Source: a bacterium
GTDB taxonomy: Bacteria > Sysuimicrobiota > Sysuimicrobiia > Sysuimicrobiales > Segetimicrobiaceae
Length of the DNA: 64,000 bases
Reading direction: 5' to 3'
Assembly: GCA_035307765.1 (NCBI GenBank)
Contig: DATGHU010000048.1
Location: 10,099 to 74,098 of the forward strand
The translations under genes and the position numbers were made by a program. Below, piece by piece: positions 33,854 to 43,169 of the stretch (positions within the stretch are counted from its first letter, which is position 1; each line of letters starts with the position of its first letter). The notes under the pieces were generated by a model. It saw nothing but the letters and a program-made list of their open reading frames with translations, made no database searches and was not told the DNA's origin.

Positions 33854-35431
33854 ATGCGCCACGTCCCAGGGGAAAAGCAGACTGCGCTCCGGTGGGTGGA
33901 CCAGGAAGCCGGTCGGCTCTCCCGGTTTTCGCAGGAGATCTGGAATTACGCCGAGCCTGCCTTTCGCGAGTATAAATCGGCCAAGGCCTATTGCGATCTG
34001 CTGCGGCGCGAAGGCTTTGCGGTGGAGGAGGGGTCGGGCGGAATGCCCACCGCGTTCGCCGCGAGCTACGGCGAAGGGGAGCCCGTTCTGGGTGCGTACG
34101 CCGAATACGACGCGGTGCCGGAGAACTCTCAGCAACCGGTTCCCTACCAGGCCCCCCGCGACGGGCTGCACCCTTGGGCGGCGGGGCACACCGATCCCCA
34201 TTCCGCCTTGGGCGCCGCCGCGCTGACGGGCGTGCTCGCGGCCAAGGCCGCGATGCGGACGCACGGGCTGCGGGGAACCCTGCGGTTCTTCGGGGAGCCC
34301 GCCGAGAAGGTATGCGGGTCCAAGCCGGTGCACGCCGCCAAGGGGTACTACGACGGGGCCGACGCGTACGTCGCGTATCATCCCAGCCCGTACAACACCG
34401 TCGCCTGGGAGACGCACTGCGGCTCGTACTGGAGCCAGCTCTTCACCTTCGAGTGCCTGACCCCCGAGACGTGGGTCGACCAGTCGCTGCTGCCTTTCCG
34501 GCATGCCCATGCCGCGCCCCGGTGTCCGGGAGCGCTCGACGCCGTGTGCCTGATGTACACGACGACCAAGTACCTCAAAGAGGCGATGTTCCCGCACACC
34601 GGAACGTGGACGCTCAACGAGTTCATCATGGTGGCCGGGCAGTGCACGTCGGACAACCTGCCCCCGCGGATGAGCGCCATCCAGTATGCATGGCGGTCGC
34701 CCAGCCTGGCGATCCAAGAGCGGATCGCCCAGGTCTTGGAGCACAACGCCCAACACGTGGCGCAGGTCACCGGGTGTCGGGCGTCGAGCCGCTGGGTGAC
34801 CAAGACCCGGGTCGGCCTGCCGAATCTTGCCCTCGCCGATCTGGCCTATCGGAACCTCGCGCTGGTCGGTCCTCCCGTCCTGGACGAGCCGGCCCGGCGG
34901 TTCGGGCGGGAGATCCAGAAGACCCTCGGGTTCACGCCGATGGAAGATCCGTTTGCCGGGAGCAGCCAGCGTCTCATCTCCCCTCAGGAGTACGAGGCAG
35001 TCCTGCGCGGTGGGATGCCCCCCTGGCAAACGAGCTTCACGTCGGACGACTATGTCGAGTATACGTGGCACGCCCCCACGGTCCGGGTGTTCACCGGGCG
35101 CCCCCGGTTGAAGCCGCCGGGCCCGGGATACGAGTACCCGGCCTGGGCTCACAACGCTCTGGGAGGAGTCCCGAGTTGCATCGACCCGATGATGTTGACC
35201 GCGGGGAAAACCATCGGCGCGACCCTTGTCGATCTGCTCACCCAACCCGACGAGCTGGCAAAGGCCAAGGCCGAATTCGCGGAGCGGACCGGTGGGGGCG
35301 TGGGGGGGCCCTCGTGGGTGGCCCCGCTGCTGCCGAGGGAGTTTGTCCCCCCAATCGACCTGCGGTGGCCGGAGTACGTGCGGACCCCACGGGGAGAGGA
35401 GTGGTGGATTCCCACGCCGCACGCCGGCTGA
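33854..35431 (+). CDS. M20-family amidohydrolase (AbgB-like)
   Basis: 525 residues. The M20 metal region reads AEYDAVPE then AAGHTDPHSALGAAALTGV (His112, His116); the usual H-x-C-G-H is here H-T-D-P-H. Then FFGEPAEKVCGSK and YHPSPYNTVAWETHCG follow the aminobenzoyl-glutamate utilisation protein B pattern (dimerisation domain insert), and the C-terminus has the second metal region PAWAHNALGG. AbgB-type enzymes split amides of glutamate or other carboxylates. GAGGAGGG precedes the ATG. It is not a close match to allantoate amidohydrolases. Substrate unknown. Confidence 0.8.
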   Translation: MRHVPGEKQTALRWVDQEAGRLSRFSQEIWNYAEPAFREYKSAKAYCDLLRREGFAVEEGSGGMPTAFAASYGEGEPVLGAYAEYDAVPENSQQPVPYQAPRDGLHPWAAGHTDPHSALGAAALTGVLAAKAAMRTHGLRGTLRFFGEPAEKVCGSKPVHAAKGYYDGADAYVAYHPSPYNTVAWETHCGSYWSQLFTFECLTPETWVDQSLLPFRHAHAAPRCPGALDAVCLMYTTTKYLKEAMFPHTGTWTLNEFIMVAGQCTSDNLPPRMSAIQYAWRSPSLAIQERIAQVLEHNAQHVAQVTGCRASSRWVTKTRVGLPNLALADLAYRNLALVGPPVLDEPARRFGREIQKTLGFTPMEDPFAGSSQRLISPQEYEAVLRGGMPPWQTSFTSDDYVEYTWHAPTVRVFTGRPRLKPPGPGYEYPAWAHNALGGVPSCIDPMMLTAGKTIGATLVDLLTQPDELAKAKAEFAERTGGGVGGPSWVAPLLPREFVPPIDLRWPEYVRTPRGEEWWIPTPHAG

Positions 35432-35458
35432 CCCCGGCCCCGAGGCGGACGGCCGAGG

Positions 35459-36085
35459 TTACCGGCTCCGGTTGGGGAGCGCGAAGAAGAGGGCCAGCGC
35501 CACGTTCGTCGCCAGGCTGGCGGGAACGCTCACCCAGGCCAGGCCGAACGAGAGGAGGTAGAGCGGCGGGCCGAACGCGTAGGCCCGCGTGATCGCGCGA
35601 ACCATCGCCGCATCGGCGCGGGAGTGCAGCAGCCGATGCCGGTGGCACGCGTACCGCCAGAGCAGGTTGAACACCACCGCGATCACCGTGAACGTCCCGC
35701 TGTAGACCAGCGCGGCCACTCGATCACCGCGCCGCTGAACGTACGCCGCGACCAGTGCCGTGGGAAAGGGCACGAACGTGACCCCTAACAGCAGCAGGCT
35801 GTTAAGGAGGAGCAGCGTGTGATCCGAGCGGCGGATGAGCGTGAAGAGGCGGTGGTGGTTGATCCACATGATCCCGATCGTGGCGAAACTCGTCAGGAAC
35901 GCGAGGTAGGTCGGCCACTGAGCGAGGAGAGCGCGCAGCAGGTGCGACCCGCCGGTGGCGTCGCGGGGGACCTTGAGGTCCAGCACGAGGAGGGTGATGG
36001 CGATGGCGAAGACCCCATCGCTGAAGGCTTCGATTCGTGCGGTCTCCCCGCTCTCCTCCGTGGGGTTTCGGACGGCGGTTCCCAT
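35459..36085 (-). CDS. TMEM175/DUF1211 family membrane protein (potassium-channel-like)
   Basis: 208 residues with six hydrophobic helices. Helix 1 carries the family motif R-I-E-A-FSDGVFAIAITLLVLDL (RxxxFSD), which lines the pore of bacterial TMEM175 potassium channels; FATIGIMWINHHRLF marks helix 3. Bacterial members have one six-helix repeat and form tetramers. Convergent with the M20 gene. Ion selectivity is by homology only. Confidence 0.85.
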   Translation of the reverse strand: MGTAVRNPTEESGETARIEAFSDGVFAIAITLLVLDLKVPRDATGGSHLLRALLAQWPTYLAFLTSFATIGIMWINHHRLFTLIRRSDHTLLLLNSLLLLGVTFVPFPTALVAAYVQRRGDRVAALVYSGTFTVIAVVFNLLWRYACHRHRLLHSRADAAMVRAITRAYAFGPPLYLLSFGLAWVSVPASLATNVALALFFALPNRSR

Positions 36086-36363
36086 GCCGATAGGTCTTCG
36101 AGGACACCGCGCGCATTCCCGCCGGGGAACGGCCAGGCGGGGGACGCTGCGGCCTCGGCGGCCGGACGGAAACGCCGCGCGGGCCGGTCAAGTCACCCGA
36201 GGCAGCACCAATCCCTTGCTTGGTGACCGCTGGCGAGGTGCCTGGGGGAGATATCCTCGAGTGCTGGGGCTCGGGTGCGGCATTGGTCGACGGCGTGCGG
36301 GCAGCGCGGGTGGAAATCACAGCCTCGCGGTGGGCCGCGGCCCGACAGGCCGGCGGCCCGCGA

Positions 36364-37428
36364 TCAGTGGCCGGGGCGCGCCGGAGGATGTTCTCCCACG
36401 GTGAGGATCAGCTTGCCCGTGACGTGGCCGGTCTCGAGCCGGGCGTGGGCCTCCCGAATCGTCTCTTCCCCGAGCTCACCGACCGTCGTGACGTGTGGGG
36501 CGGGAATGCGGCCGGCTTCGATCAGTGCGGTGAGGTCCGCCATCATCTCCCGGTACACCCGCCAGCGCACCGCCTCCCCGCTGCGCGCCCGGGCGCTGGT
36601 GGCCACGAAGTGGAACGTTCCGGACTTGGCCAGCAGCGGGCTTCGGTCCGGGCGCGAGACGTCGAGGCCGGGCCCGGGCGGCTCCTCCACGATGCTGACC
36701 ACCCGTCCGTCGAAGTCGAGAGCGCGAAGACAGAGCGTCTTCATGTCGGCGCCGACAAAGTCGAACGCCGCCGCGACGCCGCGCCCGCCGGTCCGCTCGC
36801 GGACGTCGGCTTCGAGGACGTCGAGCGGACGCCCTCGGTACCCGATGAGATGATCCGCCTCCAGGCCCATGAGGTCGATCAGGTATCGCCGGCTCGTTTC
36901 TGTGCCGTAGGTCGCGATGATCGGCGACGCGCCGGCATGGCGCAGGAGCGGGATCGCGAAACTGCCCACGCCCCCGGCTCCCCCGGTGATCAGCACCGCC
37001 TCTCCCTGTTGAACCCGTGCCTTTCGCACGACCGATTCGTAGGCCGTGAGGCCGGCCACGCCGAGCGCGGCGGCTTGGGCGTGGCTGAGCCCTCTCGGCT
37101 TCGGGTGCACGAAGCACGGGGAGGTCGCGACGTAGGGGGCATAGGCCCCGTTGCTGCGCGGGCCGAACAATACCGCAAAGACCTCGTCTCCCGGCGCAAA
37201 TTCGGTGACCGCCTCCCCGACCGCATCGATCGTGCCGGCAACATCGCGGCCCAGGATCGTCGGGAGAGCTACCGAGAGCCATCCCTGGCGCATCTTCCAA
37301 TCGACCGGGTTCACCGCGATCGCCGCGACGCGGATGCGGACCTGTCCGGGTCCCGGCTGGGGCAGGGGCCACTCCGCCCAGCGAAGGTGCTCGACGCCGC
37401 CGAACGCATCCAGTACGATGGCCCTCAT
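36364..37428 (-). CDS. Zinc-independent MDR-type NADPH:quinone oxidoreductase
   Basis: 354 residues. An N-terminal GroES-like domain (MRAIVLDAFGGVEHLRWAEW, then VNPVDWKMRQGW and LGRDVAGTIDAVG) is followed by a Rossmann domain with VLITGGAGGVGSFAIPLLRHAGA; the structural and catalytic zinc cysteines of alcohol dehydrogenases are absent, as in QOR/Zta1-type enzymes. ATG 37428 follows GGGAGGGG on the minus strand; the longer frame is rejected. Likely reduces quinones or enones with NADPH. Isolated, upstream of the divergent oligopeptide-transporter operon. Confidence 0.85.
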   Translation of the reverse strand: MRAIVLDAFGGVEHLRWAEWPLPQPGPGQVRIRVAAIAVNPVDWKMRQGWLSVALPTILGRDVAGTIDAVGEAVTEFAPGDEVFAVLFGPRSNGAYAPYVATSPCFVHPKPRGLSHAQAAALGVAGLTAYESVVRKARVQQGEAVLITGGAGGVGSFAIPLLRHAGASPIIATYGTETSRRYLIDLMGLEADHLIGYRGRPLDVLEADVRERTGGRGVAAAFDFVGADMKTLCLRALDFDGRVVSIVEEPPGPGLDVSRPDRSPLLAKSGTFHFVATSARARSGEAVRWRVYREMMADLTALIEAGRIPAPHVTTVGELGEETIREAHARLETGHVTGKLILTVGEHPPARPGH

Positions 37429-37758
37429 CACCCTACACGCCCCTCCCGCCAGGCGGCCGGCCCGCGGCCCTCGGCCGTTTCCGCGTGAGCCGTTCCACGA
37501 CCGGAGAGGTATTCGTCCCGGGTCCCCGGGATCACTTCCCGCCGCTCCCTCGGCGGTCGGGGGGCGCACCGGTTGGTCGATCGATGGCGGAGCCTCGACG
37601 ACAGGAGAGGGTCTCCCACGGTGAGAAGTTATGTGGAAAACCTCGGACGGTGCCAGGGGCGTGGGGAGGCTTCCCGCCCGCCCAACGTGTCGTGTGGCCG
37701 TTCATCGAACCCGCCGCACTTTGCGTGACCGTTCGATCCGAGAGGGGGAGGGAACCGA
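37429..37758. other. Divergent control region
   Basis: About 330 bp between the MDR gene (minus) and the first Tat-type binding protein (plus). GAGAGGGGGAGGG at 37740-37752 is the latter's ribosome binding site. No clear promoter or operator was seen. Confidence 0.4.
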
Positions 37759-39417
37759 ATGAGCCGGTCCGGTCCATCGCGATCTCGTGGAGGGGGACGG
37801 TTCAGCCGTCGCGCGCTGTTGCGGGCCGCCGGGGGAAGCATCGTGCTGACCGCGGCGGGCGGCGTGCGGCCGTGGCGTTACGCCGAGGCCGCGTCGGCCC
37901 AGGACAGCAAGACGCTCCTAGTCGGCGCCGATCTCCACAACATCCGAACGCTCGATCCCGCCCGCACGATCGAAGTCACGGGCATGATGATCGAGAAGGT
38001 GGCCTATGACACGTTGATCACGTTCGACGGCGAGGACCTCAAGACGCCGAAGCCGCTCCTGGCGACGAGTTGGAAGGTCGGGCCCGACGGCCGATCGTAC
38101 ACCTTCGCCCTGCGCTCGGGGGTGAAGTTTGTGAGCGGCAACGAACTGACGTCGGCGGACGTGAAGTGGTCGTTCGACCGCGTGCTCAACCTCAAGGCCA
38201 ATACCCTGTTCCTGTTCAACGGCGTGCAGGAGGTCCTGGCGCCGGACCCCAGGACCGTCGTCATCCGGACCAAGGCCCCGCAGCCGTCGATCGTGCCGAT
38301 CCTCTCGCATCCCGGATTGGGGATCGTGGACAGCAAGCTCCTGATGGAGAAGGGGGGCGATGCCGGTCCGGATGCCAAGAGCAAGGATCAGGCGGAACCG
38401 TATCTGAACGGCCGATCGGCGGGCAGCGGACCGTTCGTCCTCACCAGCTACACCCCGGCGCAAGAGCTCGTGCTCGCCCGGAATCCGAATTACTGGCGCG
38501 GGGCCGCGGGGCTCGAGCACATCGTCGTGCGGCACGTTCCCGAGCCCGTCACCCAGGCGCTGCAGGTGGTGCGCGGCGACCTTGACCTGGCCACCAGCAT
38601 CGGGATCGATCAGATCGCGCCCCTGCGCCGCGCGCCGTCGGTGGTCGTCAAGACCAGCCCGGCGGCGACGACGTTCTACGTGCTGATGAACGCGAATCCC
38701 GAGGTGGGGGGGCCGTTCGCGAACGCGAAGGTGCAGCAGGCGGTGCGGTACGCACTGGACTATCGCGGCATCATGTCGATCGCCGGACCCGGGGCCGTCC
38801 GACTGGCCGGCGTGATCCCGACCCTGATGCCGGGGTCGCTCGATTCCAAGGAGGCGGTGAGGACCGACCCCGAGAAGGCGCGGGCGCTGCTCAAGGAGTC
38901 CGGCATCGCTCAGGTCAGGGGCAAGTTTTCGTATGCCAGCGACCAGGTCTCGTGGGGCATCCCCACCGCGATTCTGGCGCAGAAGATCCAGTCCGATATG
39001 GCGGCGGTGGGGATCGTGCTCGATCTGGAGGGTCTGCCGATCATCACCGCGCTCCAGCAGTACCGGGATGGAAAGAACCAGATCGGCGTGTGGGGGTGGG
39101 CCGCCGACTACCCGGATCCCAGCGACTTCCTCGTCTGGGCCCCCGGTCGCGTGGTGGGGAAGCGGGCGGGCTGGCTTCCATCGGCGACCCCGGCGGCCCA
39201 GAAGCTGGCCGCGCTGGCGGACGAGGCAGAGGCGGAGGTGGAGCCGCACAAGCGGGTGGCACTGTTGCAGGAGTTCGACCGGACGCTGGGGCAGGTCGGC
39301 CCGTTTGCGCCGCTGTTCCAGCCCGCCGTCCCATACGCCTACCGGGCGAACGTCGAGCGCGTCGCCTACCATACCGTGTGGGCGATTGACTTCTATCCAA
39401 TCCGCAAAAGCGCGTAG
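37759..39417 (+). CDS. Tat-exported peptide/nickel-type ABC substrate-binding protein 1
   Basis: 552 residues of the SBP_bac_5 (DppA/OppA) cluster C family. A twin-arginine signal (FSRRALLRAAGG, residues 15-26) is followed by KTLLVGADLHNIRTLDPAR, MIEKVAYDTLITFDGED, the SYTFALRSGVKFVSGNELTS block typical of the family, and a C-terminal lobe ending VAYHTVWAIDFYPIRK. Ligands of the fold include oligopeptides, nickel, haem and sugars. A close paralogue follows 22 bp downstream, then two permeases, so they probably share a transporter. Tat export suggests a folded or cofactor-binding protein. Confidence 0.9.
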   Translation: MSRSGPSRSRGGGRFSRRALLRAAGGSIVLTAAGGVRPWRYAEAASAQDSKTLLVGADLHNIRTLDPARTIEVTGMMIEKVAYDTLITFDGEDLKTPKPLLATSWKVGPDGRSYTFALRSGVKFVSGNELTSADVKWSFDRVLNLKANTLFLFNGVQEVLAPDPRTVVIRTKAPQPSIVPILSHPGLGIVDSKLLMEKGGDAGPDAKSKDQAEPYLNGRSAGSGPFVLTSYTPAQELVLARNPNYWRGAAGLEHIVVRHVPEPVTQALQVVRGDLDLATSIGIDQIAPLRRAPSVVVKTSPAATTFYVLMNANPEVGGPFANAKVQQAVRYALDYRGIMSIAGPGAVRLAGVIPTLMPGSLDSKEAVRTDPEKARALLKESGIAQVRGKFSYASDQVSWGIPTAILAQKIQSDMAAVGIVLDLEGLPIITALQQYRDGKNQIGVWGWAADYPDPSDFLVWAPGRVVGKRAGWLPSATPAAQKLAALADEAEAEVEPHKRVALLQEFDRTLGQVGPFAPLFQPAVPYAYRANVERVAYHTVWAIDFYPIRKSA

Positions 39418-39439
39418 CGCCGCACAGACCGGAGGGGGG

Positions 39440-41107
39440 ATGAGCGTGAGCCAACAATCTCGAGGGGGACCAGCGCACGGCACCGAAGGCCTGCCGATCA
39501 CCCGGCGCACCATGCTGCGCGTGGTGGGGCAGGGCATGGGCGTCGCGGCGGCGAGTCGCCTGGTGCCGATTCGCCGGGTCCGTGCCGCCTCCGCCGCGGA
39601 CCGGGGGACGCTCGTGATGGCGCCGAGCTTCGTCATCCGAAGTCTCGATCCCGGCCACGCGCTGGAGCCGGTGGCGGAGATGATCTGTCACGCCGCCTAC
39701 GACTCCCTCGTCACCTTTGACGGGGAGGATCTCCAGACGCCGAAGCCGTCCCTGGCTACGGCCTGGAAGGCGTCGGGCGACGGGCGAACCTATACGTTCA
39801 CGCTCCGTCCCAACGTGACATTTGCGAGCGGCAACCCCATGACCTCCGCCGACGTCAAGTGGTCCCTGGAGCGGGTCATCAATCTGAAATCGAACCCCAC
39901 TTTCTTCCTCGACGGGGTTGAGGCGGTGGAAGCTCCCACCCCCCAGACCGTCGTGCTCCGGCTCAAGACGCCGCAGCCCTCGATCGTGCCGATTCTCTCG
40001 AGCGGCAGCCTCGCGGTGCTCGACAGCAAGTTTGTGACCGAGCACGGAGGGGACGCGGGCCCGGACGCCAAGACGAAAGACCAGGCGGAAGCCTATCTGA
40101 ACAGCCACTCCGCGGGGACGGGCGCGTTCACGCTGGACAGCTACATCCCGAACCAGGAGGTCGTGCTCGTCAGGAACCGTCAGCACTGGCGCGGTGCGGC
40201 GCAGATGGAGCGGATCGTGATCCGCAACATCCCGGAGGCATCGACCCAGGCGCTGCAGCTCGAGCGGGGCGACCTCGACATCGCGACGGGGCTCGGCCGG
40301 GACAACGCGCAGACCCTGCGGCGCGTGCCGAGCATCACGGTGCGGTCGAGCCGGGTGGCGACGTCGTTTGTCTTCATGATCAACGAGGACCCGGAGTTGA
40401 GCGGGCAGCTGTCGAACCCGAAGGTGATTCAGGCGATCCGATACGCGCTCGATTACGATGGGCTGCTGACGATCGCCGGCCCCGGAGCGGTGCGGATGGC
40501 GGGGGTGATCCCCAACTCGCTCCCGGGCGCTTTGGATCCCCATGAGGCCGTTCGCACGGACCGGGAGAAAGCCCGCGCCTTGCTCAAGGAGGCCGGGCTG
40601 GGGGCCGTGACCGGGAAACTGATGTACTCCAGCGACGCCACCGCATACGGGATTCAGTACTCGGTCGTGGCGCAGAAGATTCAAGCCGATCTCGCGGCCG
40701 TCGGGATCACCATCGAGCTGAATGGGCTTCCCGGCGCCCTGAGCCTCCAGCAGTACCGCGATGCGAAGGCCCCCGCGCTGTTCGGCGGGTACGCCGCCGA
40801 CTATCCCGATGCCAGCGATTTCCTCGTCTACCTGCCCGGCCGATTGGTGGGGAAGCGCATGCGGTGGCCGGCCAGCGCCAGCCCCGCGGCGAAGGAGCTC
40901 GCGCAGTGGGGAGACGACGCTGAGGCGGAGGGGGATCCGCGAAAGCGGGTTGCGCTGCTCGAAAAAGTTCAGCGCCGCCTGCTCGAGATCGGCCCGTACG
41001 CGCCGCTCTTTCAGCCGGCGCTCCCGTGGGCGCACCGAGCGGATCTGCGGGGGGTGACGTTCCACAGCGTGTGGGGCGTCGACTTCCATGCGGTACGGCG
41101 CACCTAG
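39440..41107 (+). CDS. Tat-exported peptide/nickel-type ABC substrate-binding protein 2
   Basis: About 553-555 residues, a clear tandem paralogue of the preceding gene (same blocks: DSLVTFDGEDLQTPKPSLAT, TSADVKWSLERVINLKS, TPQPSIVPILSS, HSVWGVDFHAVRR). The signal peptide has ITRRTMLRVVGQG, a Tat motif. Start at ATG 39440 or GTG 39446; GGAGGGGGG at 39431-39439 suits the GTG better. The two copies probably arose by duplication and may bind different ligands for one permease. Confidence 0.9.
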   Translation: MSVSQQSRGGPAHGTEGLPITRRTMLRVVGQGMGVAAASRLVPIRRVRAASAADRGTLVMAPSFVIRSLDPGHALEPVAEMICHAAYDSLVTFDGEDLQTPKPSLATAWKASGDGRTYTFTLRPNVTFASGNPMTSADVKWSLERVINLKSNPTFFLDGVEAVEAPTPQTVVLRLKTPQPSIVPILSSGSLAVLDSKFVTEHGGDAGPDAKTKDQAEAYLNSHSAGTGAFTLDSYIPNQEVVLVRNRQHWRGAAQMERIVIRNIPEASTQALQLERGDLDIATGLGRDNAQTLRRVPSITVRSSRVATSFVFMINEDPELSGQLSNPKVIQAIRYALDYDGLLTIAGPGAVRMAGVIPNSLPGALDPHEAVRTDREKARALLKEAGLGAVTGKLMYSSDATAYGIQYSVVAQKIQADLAAVGITIELNGLPGALSLQQYRDAKAPALFGGYAADYPDASDFLVYLPGRLVGKRMRWPASASPAAKELAQWGDDAEAEGDPRKRVALLEKVQRRLLEIGPYAPLFQPALPWAHRADLRGVTFHSVWGVDFHAVRRT

Positions 41108-41143
41108 GCGCCGCGGAGGACACCGGGTCGGGGCTGCGTCGGC

Positions 41144-42163
41144 GTGACCCTCCGCCGCTACATCATCCGGCGGGTGCTCCTCCTTCCGCCGATGCTCGTC
41201 GGCATCACGCTGTTGAGTTTCGTCCTTTCCCATGCCGTCCCCGCCGACCCCGTTTCGGCGAACCTTGGGGAGCAGGCGGCGGCGAATCCGGAGGTGGTAG
41301 CCGCCTTCCGGCACCGCTGGGGACTCGATCGCCCTCTGCCGCAGCAGTACGCGGTGTACCTGGGGCGGTTGGCCCAAGGCGACATGGGGATTTCGATCTC
41401 CACCCACCAGCCGGTCACGACCGACCTCCGGCAGCACCTGCCGGCGACGATCGAACTGGCCGTGGCGGCGATGATCTTGAGCCTGCTGCTCGGGATCCCG
41501 TTGGGGATTGCCTCCGCGGTCCGCCGCGACACCGCGCTCGACCAGATCAGCCGGGGCGGGTCGTTGGTCGGGGTTTCCGTGCCGGTCTTTTGGCTAGGCC
41601 TGGTGGCGCTGCTGATCTTCTACGCCCGGCTCGGGTGGGTGCCCTCTCCCGGGCAGCTGAGCCCCCGCCTTCCCCGTCCGCCCTTTGTCACGGGGTTCAT
41701 CATGCTCGACGCCGCCCTCGCCGGGCGGATGGACATCGCCCGCGACGCGCTCGCGCACCTGGCGCTTCCGGCGCTCGTCCTGGCGGCGTACAGCGTCGGG
41801 GTGATCACCCGGATGATGCGCGGCAGCATGCTCGATGTGCTGGGCGAGGACTACGTCCGGACGGCCCGCGCCAAAGGCCTGTCGGGGCGGACCGTGACGC
41901 TTCGGCACGCGGCGCGCAACGCGCTGTTGCCGGTCCTGACCGTGATCGGGTTGAGCTTTGGCGGGTTGCTCTCGGGAGCCGTGGTCACCGAGAGCGTCTT
42001 TGCGTGGCCGGGCCTCGGTTCGTACGCGTTCCAGAGCGCGACCTCCTTGGATTTCCCCGCGATCATGGGCGTGGGGATCGTCGTGGCCAGCGTGTACATC
42101 CTCGTGAACTTGGTCGTCGACCTCGCCTACGCGGCCGTCGACCCCCGGATTCGGATGGGCTAG
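41144..42163 (+). CDS. DppB-type ABC permease
   Basis: 339 residues: helix 1 with YIIRRVLLLPPMLVGITLLSF, the periplasmic FRHRWGLDRPLPQQYAVYLG segment, and the EAA loop region DYVRTARAKGLSGRTVTLRH, ending FVDLAYAAVDPRIRMG-like PR.R. All are standard for the first peptide/nickel permease. GTG start 36 bp after the second binding protein. It pairs with the DppC-type gene 6 bp downstream. No DppD/DppF ATPase genes are in the window. Confidence 0.92.
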   Translation: MTLRRYIIRRVLLLPPMLVGITLLSFVLSHAVPADPVSANLGEQAAANPEVVAAFRHRWGLDRPLPQQYAVYLGRLAQGDMGISISTHQPVTTDLRQHLPATIELAVAAMILSLLLGIPLGIASAVRRDTALDQISRGGSLVGVSVPVFWLGLVALLIFYARLGWVPSPGQLSPRLPRPPFVTGFIMLDAALAGRMDIARDALAHLALPALVLAAYSVGVITRMMRGSMLDVLGEDYVRTARAKGLSGRTVTLRHAARNALLPVLTVIGLSFGGLLSGAVVTESVFAWPGLGSYAFQSATSLDFPAIMGVGIVVASVYILVNLVVDLAYAAVDPRIRMG

Positions 42164-42169
42164 CGGGCG

Positions 42170-43051
42170 ATGGTATCGGACGCGACCGCGCTCGTCGGTC
42201 CCGCGCGGAGGTCGATCCTCGGGCGTCTGCTGCCTCGACCGTTCGTGCGATCCCCGCTGGCGCTCGCCTCGCTGGCCGCCGTCGCGCTCTGGATTCTCGT
42301 GGCGGTCTTCGCTCCGGCGATCGCTCCGTACAATCCGCTCGCCCAGGATATCGTTGGACGGCTGGCGCCGCCGAGCCCGGCCCACTGGCTGGGCACCGAT
42401 CCCCTCGGGCGGGACATCCTGAGCCGCATCCTGTACGGGGCGCGGCTGTCGATTCCGGTCGGCATCACCGCGGTGGCCCTGGCGGTGGTGTCCGGCACGC
42501 TGATCGGTAGCGTCGCCGGGGCGGCGGGCGGAGCCGTCGACGAGGTCATCATGCGCACGACCGATCTGATGCTGGCGTTTCCCACCGTGATCCTGGCGAT
42601 GATCATCTCCGCGGCGCTGGGCGCCGGGATCCGGAACTCGGTGATCGCCATCATGGTGGCCTGGTGGCCGTCCTACGCCCGCTTCGCCCGCGCGCTCGTC
42701 CTCTCCGCGCGGGAGCGCGAGTACGTCGAGGCCGCCCGGGCGGTGGGTGCGTCCGCGATCCGCGTGTATCTCCGGCACATCATGGTCAACATCCTGTCCC
42801 CGATTGTGATTCTGGGCACGCTGGACGTCGGGCACGCCATCCTGACCTTCGCATCGCTGAGCTTTCTCGGACTGGGTCCCCCGCCGCAGATTCCCGAGTG
42901 GGGGTCGATGATCGCCACCGGCCGCGACTACCTCGACCAATGGTGGATCGGCACCTTCCCCGGTGCCGCGATCCTCAGCCTCGTGCTCGCGCTGAACATG
43001 GTGGGGGACAGCCTCCGCGACGCGCTGGATCCACGTCTGCGAAAGGGCTGA
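42170..43051 (+). CDS. DppC-type ABC permease
   Basis: 293 residues. APYNPLAQDIVGRLAPPSPA and HWLGTDPLGRDILSRILYGA are the DppC N-terminal blocks; the EAA loop is EYVEAARAVGASAIRVYLRH; the end is SLRDALDPRLRKG. It forms the permease dimer with the DppB-type protein. ATG follows the DppB stop by 6 bp. The required ATPases must be encoded elsewhere. Confidence 0.92.
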   Translation: MVSDATALVGPARRSILGRLLPRPFVRSPLALASLAAVALWILVAVFAPAIAPYNPLAQDIVGRLAPPSPAHWLGTDPLGRDILSRILYGARLSIPVGITAVALAVVSGTLIGSVAGAAGGAVDEVIMRTTDLMLAFPTVILAMIISAALGAGIRNSVIAIMVAWWPSYARFARALVLSAREREYVEAARAVGASAIRVYLRHIMVNILSPIVILGTLDVGHAILTFASLSFLGLGPPPQIPEWGSMIATGRDYLDQWWIGTFPGAAILSLVLALNMVGDSLRDALDPRLRKG

Positions 43052-43169
43052 CGACCCTCGTCGGCCGGGGGTGGCATACCCCACCGCCGCCCCACGTTTT
43101 CCCTACCGGCGTCAGTTCGCTGCGCGCGGTCGTCAAGCGCGGCTCCTCGGCGCGCGGAGGGAGGATCGC

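Noticed and set aside
33854-35431. M20 protein as the missing allantoate amidohydrolase (AllC)
   Set aside because: Sequence blocks and length follow AbgB-type amidohydrolases, and the metal motif is H-T-D-P-H; AllC-type enzymes are shorter with different motifs.
39044-41437. Very long minus-strand frame (797 codons) opposite the binding-protein genes
   Set aside because: It is antisense to two clearly conserved SBP_bac_5 genes, is Arg/Gly/Pro-rich with no domain, and is expected in high-GC DNA.
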